Below are positions 24,969-33,388 of a stretch of DNA of 64,000 bases, piece by piece. Position 1 is the stretch's first letter, and the number at the start of each line of letters is the position of its first letter. Under the pieces are notes generated by a model. That model saw only the letters and a list, made by a program, of their open reading frames with translations. It did not search any database and was not told where the DNA came from. This DNA is from Luteitalea pratensis (GTDB lineage: Bacteria; Acidobacteriota; Vicinamibacteria; Vicinamibacterales; Vicinamibacteraceae): positions 6,049,001 to 6,113,000 of the forward strand of contig NZ_CP015136.1 of the NCBI RefSeq assembly GCF_001618865.1, given 5' to 3'. A program made the translations under genes and the position numbers.

Positions 24969-26342
24969 TCATTTCACCGGCGACGATGCCCGCGCCGCAG
25001 ACGACGCCTTGTACTCCGCGTCGACGTCCTTCTCCCACGCGTCCAGGAGCGGCCGCAACTCGCGCGCGATGTCCTGACGCTGGTTCGTCAGGTTCTGCCG
25101 CTCGCCCGGGTCCGTCCGCACGTTGAAGACGAACGGGCTCAAGGCATCGAGCACCAGCTTCCAATCGCCACTCCGGACAGCCCACTGTTGCTTGGTCGGG
25201 TTTCCCGTGCGCCAGAACAGCGTCCGCGGCACCTCCGGAATGCGACCCTCCAATATCGGGAAGATATCGATGCCATCCGGTCGCGCGTCGGCCGGCACGG
25301 TGGTGCCCGTCGCGGCGAGGATCGACGCCGTCAGGTCCATCGTGATGCCTACCTGGCCGGATACCTTGCCCGCAGGAATGCGTCCGGGCCAGCGGATCAT
25401 CGCCGGCACGCGGATCCCACCCTCCCACACGCTGCCCTTGCGGTTCAACAGCGGCCCGTTGCTCGCCAGCCACTCGCCGCCATTGTCGTTGGTGAAGATG
25501 ACGATCGTGCGCCTGGCGAGGTCCAGCCGCTCGAGCGCCTGCAGGACCTCCCCCACGCCGCGATCGACGCGTTCGATCATCGCCACGTAGTCGGCGCGCG
25601 TGCTGGTCTCTCCGTCCCACGGCCGCACGTGGCGCGCGTTCCCCGGCGCCATCGACGGCCGATCCGGCGGCTGATACGGCCAGTGCGGCGCGTTGTAGGC
25701 GACCTCCAGGAAGAACGGCCGCGCAGCCTGCTGCTCGAGGAACTTCACCGACCGCTGCGTGATCAGGTCGGTGGTGTAGCCCTCGACGACGACCTGCCGA
25801 TCGTTCTCCCACAGGTCCGGCTTTCCGTCGCCAGCGGTGTGTGCATAGAAGTCGTGGTACCCGCTCTTCAGGCCGAAGAAGTACGCGAAGCCGTGCGCGG
25901 CCGGGCTGAACTCCTGGCGGTAGCCGAGATGCCACTTGCCGATGAGCGCCGTCGCGTACCCGCGCTGCGAGAGCAACTGCGGGAGCGAATGGCCGCGCGA
26001 CGGCAGACCGACGTCTCCGCCGGGAATCCCCTCGGTGGGCAGCGGTGCCTGGATGCCGTATCGCTGCTGATAGCGCCCGGAGATCAGGCCTGCCCGCGTG
26101 GGAGTGCAGACCGGGCCGTTGGAATAGAAGTCCGTCATCCGCACGCCGTCGCGCGCGAGGCTGTCGATGTTCGGCGTACGGACGTCGCTGGCGCCATAGG
26201 CGCCGAGGTCCGCCCAGCCCATGTCATCGGTGATGATCAGGACGACGTTGGGCCGGGCCGATGCCGCAGCCTGCGCGTGCGCCACGGCCGGCGCCGCGGT
26301 CCAGCACACACACGCGAAGAGCAGGAGGACACGGAAAGTCAT
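24969..26342 (-). CDS. Secreted arylsulfatase-type sulfatase
   Basis: ATG 26342 follows GGGAGA; the product has 457 residues with a signal peptide (MTFRVLLLFACVCWTAAPAV). The formylglycine motif C-x-P-x-R is present as VCTPTRAGLISGR with Cys79, and the metal ligands as ITDDMGWAD (Asp39, Asp40) and FTNDNGGEW. KWHLGY and the C-terminal sulfatase subdomain (WKLVLDA) complete the family. It should cleave sulfate esters, probably from polysaccharides or glycans outside the cytoplasm, after conversion of Cys79 to formylglycine by a separate enzyme not seen here. It is divergent from the hydrolase at 26411. Confidence 0.93.
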   Translation of the reverse strand: MTFRVLLLFACVCWTAAPAVAHAQAAASARPNVVLIITDDMGWADLGAYGASDVRTPNIDSLARDGVRMTDFYSNGPVCTPTRAGLISGRYQQRYGIQAPLPTEGIPGGDVGLPSRGHSLPQLLSQRGYATALIGKWHLGYRQEFSPAAHGFAYFFGLKSGYHDFYAHTAGDGKPDLWENDRQVVVEGYTTDLITQRSVKFLEQQAARPFFLEVAYNAPHWPYQPPDRPSMAPGNARHVRPWDGETSTRADYVAMIERVDRGVGEVLQALERLDLARRTIVIFTNDNGGEWLASNGPLLNRKGSVWEGGIRVPAMIRWPGRIPAGKVSGQVGITMDLTASILAATGTTVPADARPDGIDIFPILEGRIPEVPRTLFWRTGNPTKQQWAVRSGDWKLVLDALSPFVFNVRTDPGERQNLTNQRQDIARELRPLLDAWEKDVDAEYKASSAARASSPVK

Positions 26343-26410
26343 GGTTCTCCCTTCGTCCAGTCGCAGGGGGTCGATCGACGGCACCATACTGCGGAGGTTA
26401 CTGCAACCAG

Positions 26411-27964
26411 ATGCCGACGCCACCATCGCCGCCGCCACCGCTCGCCCAACGCCTGCTCTTTGGACTCTCGCGCTTCACGTGGCGCTGGCTCATGCGCGCC
26501 GCGATGCTTGCCGCGCTCGTCCTGTTGGCGGTCACCTCCGGCTTCGCCGCCTATGCCCTGCTGATGCTGCCGCCGGTGGACCCGTGGCACGTCACGCGGC
26601 TCAACGGCGAGTTCACGGCCGGCGACGAGGCTGGCCTGGACTTCGCCGGCTACCAGGCACTCGAGGCGAAGCTGTTCGAGGCACAACGGGCAGCGGTCGC
26701 GACGATGCCGACCGACGCGCCGTACTACCTTGGCAGCCGCTACGACCCGAACGGCCCGGCGCTCCGTCTCGCTCCCGGGCAACCCTACAACCGCAGCAGC
26801 CGTCGCACGCCCGCCCAGGTGCGTGGAGCCGCGCTCCTCATTCACGGCCTGTCCGATTCGCCCTACTCGATGCAGAGCGTCGCCGACGTGCTGCTCGCCA
26901 ACGGGTTCGAGGTCACGATTCTCCGCCTGCCGGGGCACGGCACGCTGCCCTCTGGCATGGTGCACATGCAGTACGAGGACTGGGTGGCCGCCATGCACGT
27001 CGCCGCCCGCGACATCAGCGCGCGCCTGCCGAAGAACCTGCCCTTCTACATGGCGGGCTACTCGACCGGCGGCACCCTGTCGCTGACGTACGCACTCGAC
27101 GCAATCGCTCCTGGCGCCGACGTGTCCTTGCGTGCGCCGACACGCGTACTGCTCTTCTCTGCGGCGGTCGAACTCCCCTCCGCCGCGGCACTCACGCCGA
27201 TCCTCGATCTCTTTGCAAAGGTGCCGATCCGTTCGTTCGAGAAGGTGAACTGGCAATCGATCGGGCCCGAGTACGACCCGTACAAGTTCGTCTCGTTCCC
27301 GGTCAACGCGACCCGGCAGGTGTACAACGCAACGCAGCACCTCCAGAAGAAGTTGCTGGAGGCCGAACAGGCCGGACGCCTTGCCCAGCTGCCGTCGATC
27401 GTCGCGTTCCAGTCCGCCGTCGACTCCACCACTGGGGCGCATGGCGTGGCCACCACGGTGTTCGGGCGACTGAAGGGCGCGCAGCACCGGCTCGTGCTGT
27501 TCGACGTCAACCGCCACCAGCGGTATGACTTCGTGCGACGACCGGGTCCGGGCGCGCTGGTGCAGGAAGTCACGACCGGCTTTGCCAGCGGCACGCGGTC
27601 GCACACCCTTGTGCTGCTCACCAACCGCACGCGCGACAGCGACGACATCGAGACTCGCGAGTACGCACCGGGGCAGCGCGAGCCCGTGATCACGGTGCCC
27701 GGCCTCGGCTGGCCGGCACATGTCGTATCGGTCGGACACGTGTCGATGCCGTTTCCGCCTGACGATCCCCTGTATGGCTACATGCCCGGGAGTGGCGCCA
27801 ACGGCGTGCCGTCGATCGGCTCATGGGCCGTCCGCGGCGAGGAGGGCGCGCTCGTCCTGCCGCTCGGCGCGCTCCCGCGCCTGCGCGCCAACCCGTTCTG
27901 GAGCGTCCTGAAGGCACAGCTCGAGGCGGTGGCGGCCGCAGACACCACTGGGACGACGAAGTGA
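26411..27964 (+). CDS. Membrane-anchored alpha/beta hydrolase
   Basis: From ATG 26411 (517 residues) the protein has one N-terminal membrane helix (about 27-50) and an alpha/beta hydrolase fold: GAALLIHGLSDSPYSMQSVA (oxyanion), GHGTLPSGM, and the nucleophile elbow GYSTGG with Ser218. A late His-containing segment (VVSVGHVSMPFP) is a candidate for the catalytic His. The upstream in-frame extension overlaps the promoter region and is not credible. Its start lies 68 bases from the divergent sulfatase, and it overlaps the region of the next gene's start, suggesting an operon of secreted or membrane hydrolases. Substrate unknown; a lipase- or esterase-type activity is likely. Confidence 0.82.
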   Translation: MPTPPSPPPPLAQRLLFGLSRFTWRWLMRAAMLAALVLLAVTSGFAAYALLMLPPVDPWHVTRLNGEFTAGDEAGLDFAGYQALEAKLFEAQRAAVATMPTDAPYYLGSRYDPNGPALRLAPGQPYNRSSRRTPAQVRGAALLIHGLSDSPYSMQSVADVLLANGFEVTILRLPGHGTLPSGMVHMQYEDWVAAMHVAARDISARLPKNLPFYMAGYSTGGTLSLTYALDAIAPGADVSLRAPTRVLLFSAAVELPSAAALTPILDLFAKVPIRSFEKVNWQSIGPEYDPYKFVSFPVNATRQVYNATQHLQKKLLEAEQAGRLAQLPSIVAFQSAVDSTTGAHGVATTVFGRLKGAQHRLVLFDVNRHQRYDFVRRPGPGALVQEVTTGFASGTRSHTLVLLTNRTRDSDDIETREYAPGQREPVITVPGLGWPAHVVSVGHVSMPFPPDDPLYGYMPGSGANGVPSIGSWAVRGEEGALVLPLGALPRLRANPFWSVLKAQLEAVAAADTTGTTK

Positions 27965-28005
27965 AACTTGAAATCTCAAACTTCAAATTGACTACAGTGC
28001 AGCCC

Positions 28006-29883
28006 ATGACGCTGCCGTTGCTCCTGGTGTTGACCCTCTCCACGCTGGCGCTCGCCGCCCAGCAGCCAGGCGTGGACGAGGCGCTGTCGCGACCCATCCT
28101 CGCTCCAGAGCAGACCCGCATCGACACGCAGGTGTGGACGGCCACGCAGGTACCCGTGCTGCAGGTGCCGGCGTCGCGCGCGGCGTGGGCCGCGCAAGCG
28201 CGCACGCTGCGGCAGCGACTGCTCGACGAGGTCGTGTACCGCGGCACCGCGCGAGAGTGGCGCACGCAGAAAGTCGTCGTCGAATCGTTCGGCGAGATCG
28301 CGGCAGACGGGTATCGCGTGCGCAAGATCCGCTTCGAAGCTGTCCCCGGCCTGCACGTCCCCGCTCTGGTCTACGGGCCTGTTCCCGCGCCCACGAAGCC
28401 GACTCCCGTCGTCCTCAACTTCAACGGTCACGAGGGGACGGGGATGGCCAACGCGTACCATCAGGCGCGTTGCATCAACCTGGCGAAGAAGGGGCTGTAT
28501 GCGATCAACGTCGAGTGGATCGGCCAGACACAGCTCGCAACCGAGGGACTGCAGCACTACAGGATGAACCAGCTGGATCTCGTGGGCACGCCAGGACTCG
28601 CTGTGTTCTACGAGTCGCTGCGGCGCACCCTCGACCTCGGCATCGGCCTCCCGAATGCGGATGCGGCACGCGTCGCCGTCACGGGACTCTCGGGTGGCGG
28701 TTGGCAGACGATCATCCTGAGCGCGCTCGACACGCGCGTGGCGCTGGCAAATCCGGTGGCCGGTTTCTCGAGCTACGTCACGCGTGCGCAGTGGCCAGAC
28801 AAGGACCTCGGCGACTCGGAGCAGACGCCGTCGGACCTGGCCTCGATTGCCGACTACACGCACCTTTCCGCGCTGATGGCACCACGGGCGCTGCAGCTCA
28901 CGCACAACGCGAAGGACAACTGCTGCTACAGGGGAGACTACGCCCTCGGCAACCTCGTGCAGCAGGCGCGGCCCGTGTTCGATCTGCTCGGAGCGGGCAA
29001 CCGGCTCGGCTACTACGTCAACTACGACACGGGGCACAACTACGAGCGGGACAACCGCGAGGCGTTCTACCGCTTCCTGCACGCCAACCTGCTCGGCGGC
29101 AGCGCCGACTTCGACCCGCGAGAGATCGACGTCACCGCGGACCTCCGTGACCTGGCGACACTGACCATCCCCGTCCCGGCCGACAACGCGGACTTCCGCT
29201 CGCTCGCGCGCGGCATCCTCGCCGCGCGCCAGACACCAGCAACGGCACCGCGACGTGAGCGCCTCCAGGCACTCGTGAAGGCGCCCACGTTCGCCGTGCG
29301 GGCCGAACACGCAGGCACTATCGGCGAGGCCGCGTTCTGGAAGGTACATCTCGACAACTGGACGGTGCCCGTGACAGAGCTCTCACCTTCCACGCCGAGC
29401 GCGACAACGCTCCTGCTCAACGACGCCGGGCGAGCCAAGGCGGGAGCCGATGTGCGGCGGTTGCTTGGCGAGGGGCGTCGAGTGGCCGCACTCGACCCGT
29501 GGTACTTCGGCGAATCCGCGCTCGGTCAGCGCGACTTCCTCTTCGGCCTGCTCGTCGCGGCGCTCGGGGACCGTCCGCTCGGAATCGAGGTCGGCCAGGT
29601 CACGGCCACGGCCCGCTGGCTGGAATCGCGCCACGGCGCCCCGGTGGAGATCGTCGCGCGAGGACCACGTACGAGCCTGATCGCGCTCGTCGCCGCGGCA
29701 CTCGAACCCGATGCGATCAGCGGTGTGCAGGTGCACGACAGCTGGCGCACGCTGCGCGAGGTGCTTGACCGCAACATCAGCGCCCAGCAGATGCCAGAGA
29801 TGTTCACGTTCGGCCTGCTCGCCGAGTTCGACGTCGCGCAGATCGAACAGCTCGTCGCGCCACGCGCGGTACGTGTCAGGTAG
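28006..29883 (+). CDS. Exported alpha/beta hydrolase related to acetyl xylan esterases
   Basis: ATG 28006 begins a clean signal peptide (MTLPLLLVLTLSTLALAAQQ); GTG 27961, overlapping the previous stop, is an alternative that adds AT-rich codons. The 625-residue product contains VVLNFNGHEGTGMANAYHQA (oxyanion region), the nucleophile elbow GLSGGGWQ with Ser229, and GYYVNYDTGHNYERDNREAF with the probable catalytic His. A second, hydrolase-like C-terminal half has no clear nucleophile. Family knowledge suggests deacetylation of carbohydrate esters in the periplasm. It follows the membrane hydrolase closely and precedes a feruloyl-esterase-like gene. Confidence 0.8.
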   Translation: MTLPLLLVLTLSTLALAAQQPGVDEALSRPILAPEQTRIDTQVWTATQVPVLQVPASRAAWAAQARTLRQRLLDEVVYRGTAREWRTQKVVVESFGEIAADGYRVRKIRFEAVPGLHVPALVYGPVPAPTKPTPVVLNFNGHEGTGMANAYHQARCINLAKKGLYAINVEWIGQTQLATEGLQHYRMNQLDLVGTPGLAVFYESLRRTLDLGIGLPNADAARVAVTGLSGGGWQTIILSALDTRVALANPVAGFSSYVTRAQWPDKDLGDSEQTPSDLASIADYTHLSALMAPRALQLTHNAKDNCCYRGDYALGNLVQQARPVFDLLGAGNRLGYYVNYDTGHNYERDNREAFYRFLHANLLGGSADFDPREIDVTADLRDLATLTIPVPADNADFRSLARGILAARQTPATAPRRERLQALVKAPTFAVRAEHAGTIGEAAFWKVHLDNWTVPVTELSPSTPSATTLLLNDAGRAKAGADVRRLLGEGRRVAALDPWYFGESALGQRDFLFGLLVAALGDRPLGIEVGQVTATARWLESRHGAPVEIVARGPRTSLIALVAAALEPDAISGVQVHDSWRTLREVLDRNISAQQMPEMFTFGLLAEFDVAQIEQLVAPRAVRVR

Positions 29884-29979
29884 TCGATGCAGGATGCCCA
29901 GCACGGCCGCTTCGTTGCCGGGCCGCAGGTTCCCTGCTAGCATCCGCGCACCCCTCGCGGACTCATTCAGGAGGCAGTG

Positions 29980-31272
29980 ATGATGCAACGCGGTTCTTCC
30001 CGGCCGGCGGCTCGACTCGTGGCGCTCTTGGTGGCCGTGGCCCTGGCCGGTGGCCTTTCCTCGGCGCGCGTCGATGCGCAGGACACGGCTCGCCCTACGC
30101 CCACCGCGCCACAACCGGCGCCCGCGGCCCCGCCGCGGCCGCCGCAATACGTGTCGCCGGAAGTGGCCACGGACGGGCGGATTACCTTCCGCATCCACGC
30201 GCCGAACGCCCAGGCGGTGCGAGTCTCGGCGGGCGACATCCAGGGCCTGGCACAGGGCGCATCCCAGATGACCAAGGGTGGCGAAGGCATCTGGGAGGTC
30301 ACGCTGAGTGCGACGGTGCCCGGCAGCTACCGCTACAACTTCAACGTCGACGGCGTGGCCACCATCGACCCGCGCAATCCGGCCACGAGCGAGTCGAACA
30401 CGAACACGTGGAGCGTCGTCCACGTGCCGGGTGGCCAGCCCTGGGACACGGCCGATGTGCCCCATGGCGCGGTCGCCAGCGTCACCTACAAGTCCACCGC
30501 GCTCGGCCAGTTCCGGCGGATGCACGTCTACACGCCGCCCGGATACGAGACCAGCACCGCGGCCTATCCGGTGTTCTATCTCCTGCACGGCGCGGGCGAC
30601 AGCGACGACTCGTGGACGTCGGTCGGGCGCGCGAACTTCATCCTCGACACGCTGATCGCCGGCAAGCAGGCGACGCCGATGATCGTGGTGATGCCCGCCG
30701 GGCACGTGCGTGGCGCGCCAGGCACCGCGGCCGCCGGCACGGGGACGCAGGACTTCGCCAACGATTTCACGAAGGACGTCAAGCCGTACATCGAGTCGCA
30801 CTACCGCGTCATGAAGGGGCGGGCCAACACGGCCATCGCCGGCCTCTCGATGGGCGGCGGCCAGACCCTCACCGTCGCCATCCCGAACCTGGAACAGTAC
30901 GGGTACGTCGGCGTTTACAGTTCGGGCCTGCTTGGTGGCTTTCCGGACTTGATGCGTCGTCCACCGGGCGCACCCGCCGGCCCGGCCCCGCGCATGGGTC
31001 CGACCGCCGAGGAGTGGACGAAGATGCACGCGGCCAAGCTCGCCGATCCGGCCCTCAAGAAGGGACTCCTCCTGTGGTTCGCCACCGGCAAGGACGACTT
31101 CCTGCTGACGACGACGCAGGCGACCGTGGCCCTGTTCGAGAAACAGGGGTTCTCACCGGTATTCCGCCAGACCGATGGCGGGCACACCTGGATCAACTGG
31201 CGCAGCTATCTCGTCGAGTTCGCTCCGCAGTTGTTCCGCGGTGCGGGTGCAACGTCGTCAGCGCGCAAGTAG
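29980..31272 (+). CDS. Secreted CE1/feruloyl-esterase-like hydrolase with N-terminal CBM48-like domain
   Basis: AGGAGG at 29969 precedes GTG 29977, ATG 29980 and ATG 29983; ATG 29980 is used. The protein (430 residues) has a signal peptide, a Pro/Ala linker, an E-set/CBM48-like domain (about 58-135: ITFRIHAPNAQAVRVSAGDI, GSYRYNFNVDGV) and an esterase-D-type alpha/beta hydrolase with YPVFYLLHGAGDSDDSW, the elbow GLSMGGGQ (Ser290) and a catalytic His in GGHTWINWR. This architecture is that of bacterial feruloyl/acetyl esterases acting on plant cell-wall polysaccharide. It is the last gene of the esterase run. Confidence 0.88.
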   Translation: MMQRGSSRPAARLVALLVAVALAGGLSSARVDAQDTARPTPTAPQPAPAAPPRPPQYVSPEVATDGRITFRIHAPNAQAVRVSAGDIQGLAQGASQMTKGGEGIWEVTLSATVPGSYRYNFNVDGVATIDPRNPATSESNTNTWSVVHVPGGQPWDTADVPHGAVASVTYKSTALGQFRRMHVYTPPGYETSTAAYPVFYLLHGAGDSDDSWTSVGRANFILDTLIAGKQATPMIVVMPAGHVRGAPGTAAAGTGTQDFANDFTKDVKPYIESHYRVMKGRANTAIAGLSMGGGQTLTVAIPNLEQYGYVGVYSSGLLGGFPDLMRRPPGAPAGPAPRMGPTAEEWTKMHAAKLADPALKKGLLLWFATGKDDFLLTTTQATVALFEKQGFSPVFRQTDGGHTWINWRSYLVEFAPQLFRGAGATSSARK

Positions 31273-31284
31273 CGACCTTGTCGC

Positions 31285-31380
31285 CAACGCGTAGCCGCGG
31301 ACCTTCAGCTCGGCGGTCGATCGCCGCGCTGCGTGTCGACCTGCGTGTCGACCTGAAGGTCGACAGCTACATCTTCCCGG
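31285..31380. repeat. Palindromic repeat cluster after the esterase gene
   Basis: TGCGTGTCGACC occurs twice in tandem (31330-31341, 31342-31353), and the second copy opens a perfect hairpin TGTCGACC-TGAA-GGTCGACA (31346-31365). Similar GTCGACC/GTAGCCG units recur at 60.4-61.0 kb, so this belongs to an interspersed palindromic repeat family. It may also end transcription of the two convergent genes around it. Confidence 0.5.
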
Positions 31381-31417
31381 GGTGGCATTGCGGCTATGCC
31401 AGCCTCCGGATCGGCGC

Positions 31418-32470
31418 TCAGACGTCTGCAAACTGCACGATCGTCTTGATGTCGTCCGGCTGCCGCTCGAGCGCGTGCATGAAGCGGTCTGCAGGCTCGC
31501 GGCGCGTGATCAGTGACGCGAGCCACCCGGGATCGGCGTGCGCCAGTACCTGGCCGGCGCGGTACCAGTGCCGCTTGTTGGCGTTCACCGTCCCGACGAC
31601 GACGTTATTCTTCAGGACCGCGGCGGCGGCGAGACTGGCCATGCCCGGCGCCGAGACGGCGCGACCGCCGCTGCCGACGCCGGTGAGGCAGACCACGCCG
31701 CCGGCGGCGATGCTGCTCAACGCCTGACTGATCACTTCGGACGCGCCCGTGCATTCGACGATGACGTCGGGCTCGAAGCCGATCCCGGCGATCGTACCGG
31801 TGTGATAGGTCGCGCCAAGCGCGCGCACGAGAGCCGGCTTCGACCCGGTCTCGAACCGATCGAGCACGTGGACCTCGAGACCATGCTGCTTGCCGATCAA
31901 CGCCGCCAGCAAGCCGATCGGCCCGGCCCCGGTCACGAGCGCCGTCTCCGGCTGCCAGAACGCGCGGTGTCCCACCGCGAGTACCTGCTCCCACGCCTTG
32001 ACCACCACGGTGGTCGGCTCCAGCAGGACGCCGAGGATGCCGAGCGAGGGCGCGACCTTCATCGCGTACTCCGGCTCGATGCGCCAGCGCTCGGACATGA
32101 AACCGTGGATCTCCTTGATGCCGCGCTCGGTGTACAGCCCGTTGCGGCACATGTCCCACTCGCCGACGGCGCAGTTCGGGCACGGCACGGGGTCCGGGCG
32201 CCGGACGATGCCGACCACCAGGTCCCCTTCCTTGAGCGAGCCGCCCGGGCCGGGATCGAGGACGCGCCCGAGGGACTCGTGACCGAGCACGAGCCGTTTC
32301 TCGCCGCGGGGCGCCCACCCGTAGGCGCCGTGGACGATCTCCACGTCGGTGCCGCACACGCCGACGGCAATCGCCTCGACGAGGACCGAGCCTTCGTGAA
32401 GCGCCGGCTCCGGAATCTCCTCGAAGCGGGCGGTGTCGGCGACGAGCGGTTCGACAGTGATGGCCTTCAA
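31418..32470 (-). CDS. Zinc-dependent glucose 1-dehydrogenase-type dehydrogenase
   Basis: The 350-residue protein is a medium-chain dehydrogenase with GVCGTDVEIVHGAYG and LGHESLGRVL (catalytic zinc ligands), a structural Cys cluster (PCPNCAVGEWDMC), the nucleotide-binding loop VTGAGPIGLLAALIG and a C-terminal domain typical of archaeal/bacterial glucose dehydrogenases. It should oxidise glucose or a similar aldose to the lactone with NAD(P)+. The stop is followed after one base by the next gene on the same strand (start at 33182), so the two form an operon in the order exported protein, dehydrogenase in reverse map order. Its position beside polysaccharide esterases fits sugar catabolism. Confidence 0.88.
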   Translation of the reverse strand: MKAITVEPLVADTARFEEIPEPALHEGSVLVEAIAVGVCGTDVEIVHGAYGWAPRGEKRLVLGHESLGRVLDPGPGGSLKEGDLVVGIVRRPDPVPCPNCAVGEWDMCRNGLYTERGIKEIHGFMSERWRIEPEYAMKVAPSLGILGVLLEPTTVVVKAWEQVLAVGHRAFWQPETALVTGAGPIGLLAALIGKQHGLEVHVLDRFETGSKPALVRALGATYHTGTIAGIGFEPDVIVECTGASEVISQALSSIAAGGVVCLTGVGSGGRAVSAPGMASLAAAAVLKNNVVVGTVNANKRHWYRAGQVLAHADPGWLASLITRREPADRFMHALERQPDDIKTIVQFADV

Positions 32471-32471
32471 G

Positions 32472-33182
32472 TCACTTCTTCTTCGGCTTGAAGGCGTCCT
32501 GCACCTGCTTGCGGATGTCCTTGTAGTTCTTCGAGAGCAGCTTCTCCTCGTCCTCGGTGAGGATGCGGAACGGCACGCGCACCACGCTCTTTTCGAACTT
32601 CACGTCCAGCCAGTACTGGCCGTACTTGATGCCGCCAGGGACCTTGAAGTACAGGCGGCCCAGGCAGGCGCGCGTTGAACTGAGCTCGATCTCGTCGCGA
32701 GGCATCGCGCGCTGATCCAGGTCGGGATAGAACACGATGGAGCACGCGCGGCTTGCACTGGGCGGGAAGTAGTTGATCGAGTCACGCTGGACGCGTTCCC
32801 GGTTCTTCAGCGCCCGGGTGTCTCCCTTGCGGTACTCCTCGACGCTCGGGAGCGGGATCGACTGTCCGCCCGGGATCGTCAGCGAGAACTGCGCTGGCGT
32901 GATGGTGTAGTTCGGCACCCGGTCCATCACCGTCATCCCGACTTCCAGCAGGAGCCACTCCTCGCCGACCGATCGGTTTGCGAGCTGGTAGCCGAGGATC
33001 ACGTAGCCCTCGTTGTTGTACGCAGCCCGCACGAACGTGCCCTCGATCGTCATGATCTCTGGCACCCCGGCCTGCGGAATGGCGACTTTGGGCTTCTCCT
33101 TCTCCTGCGCCAGCAGCGGCGACGCGGCCGACAGCGGCAGGAGCACGGTAACGAGGAGGGCGAGTGAGCGTGAAAGCGTCAT
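32472..33182 (-). CDS. Exported hypothetical protein
   Basis: ATG 33182 follows AAAGGA and starts a signal peptide (MTLSRSLALLVTVLLPLSAA, then SPLLAQ). The mature part is charged at first (EKEKPKVAIPQAG), then beta-rich (VRAAYNNEGYVILGYQLANR, EWLLLEVGMTVMD), and ends in a Lys-rich helix (YKDIRKQVQDAFKPKKK). No family is recognised; 236 residues. The dehydrogenase start (32470) overlaps the spacing to this stop within one base, so they are co-transcribed. Probably periplasmic. Confidence 0.7.
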   Translation of the reverse strand: MTLSRSLALLVTVLLPLSAASPLLAQEKEKPKVAIPQAGVPEIMTIEGTFVRAAYNNEGYVILGYQLANRSVGEEWLLLEVGMTVMDRVPNYTITPAQFSLTIPGGQSIPLPSVEEYRKGDTRALKNRERVQRDSINYFPPSASRACSIVFYPDLDQRAMPRDEIELSSTRACLGRLYFKVPGGIKYGQYWLDVKFEKSVVRVPFRILTEDEEKLLSKNYKDIRKQVQDAFKPKKK

Positions 33183-33388
33183 GGAGTCCTTTCCTGGTGC
33201 CAGTGACCACTGCACGCCATGTGCCGAATCGGCCGAGATTCGATGATTGCAGGCAAATCGTTGGGCGACAGCCATTTGCACCAGCGAGGCTAGCACGGGT
33301 CGCCGGCGCGTCCCACGTCGGACCGGAGATTCTCCACGGCGCGTCCACGCAGCCGTGCTGGCAGATCGTCGGCCGCGCAGGGCCTGGT

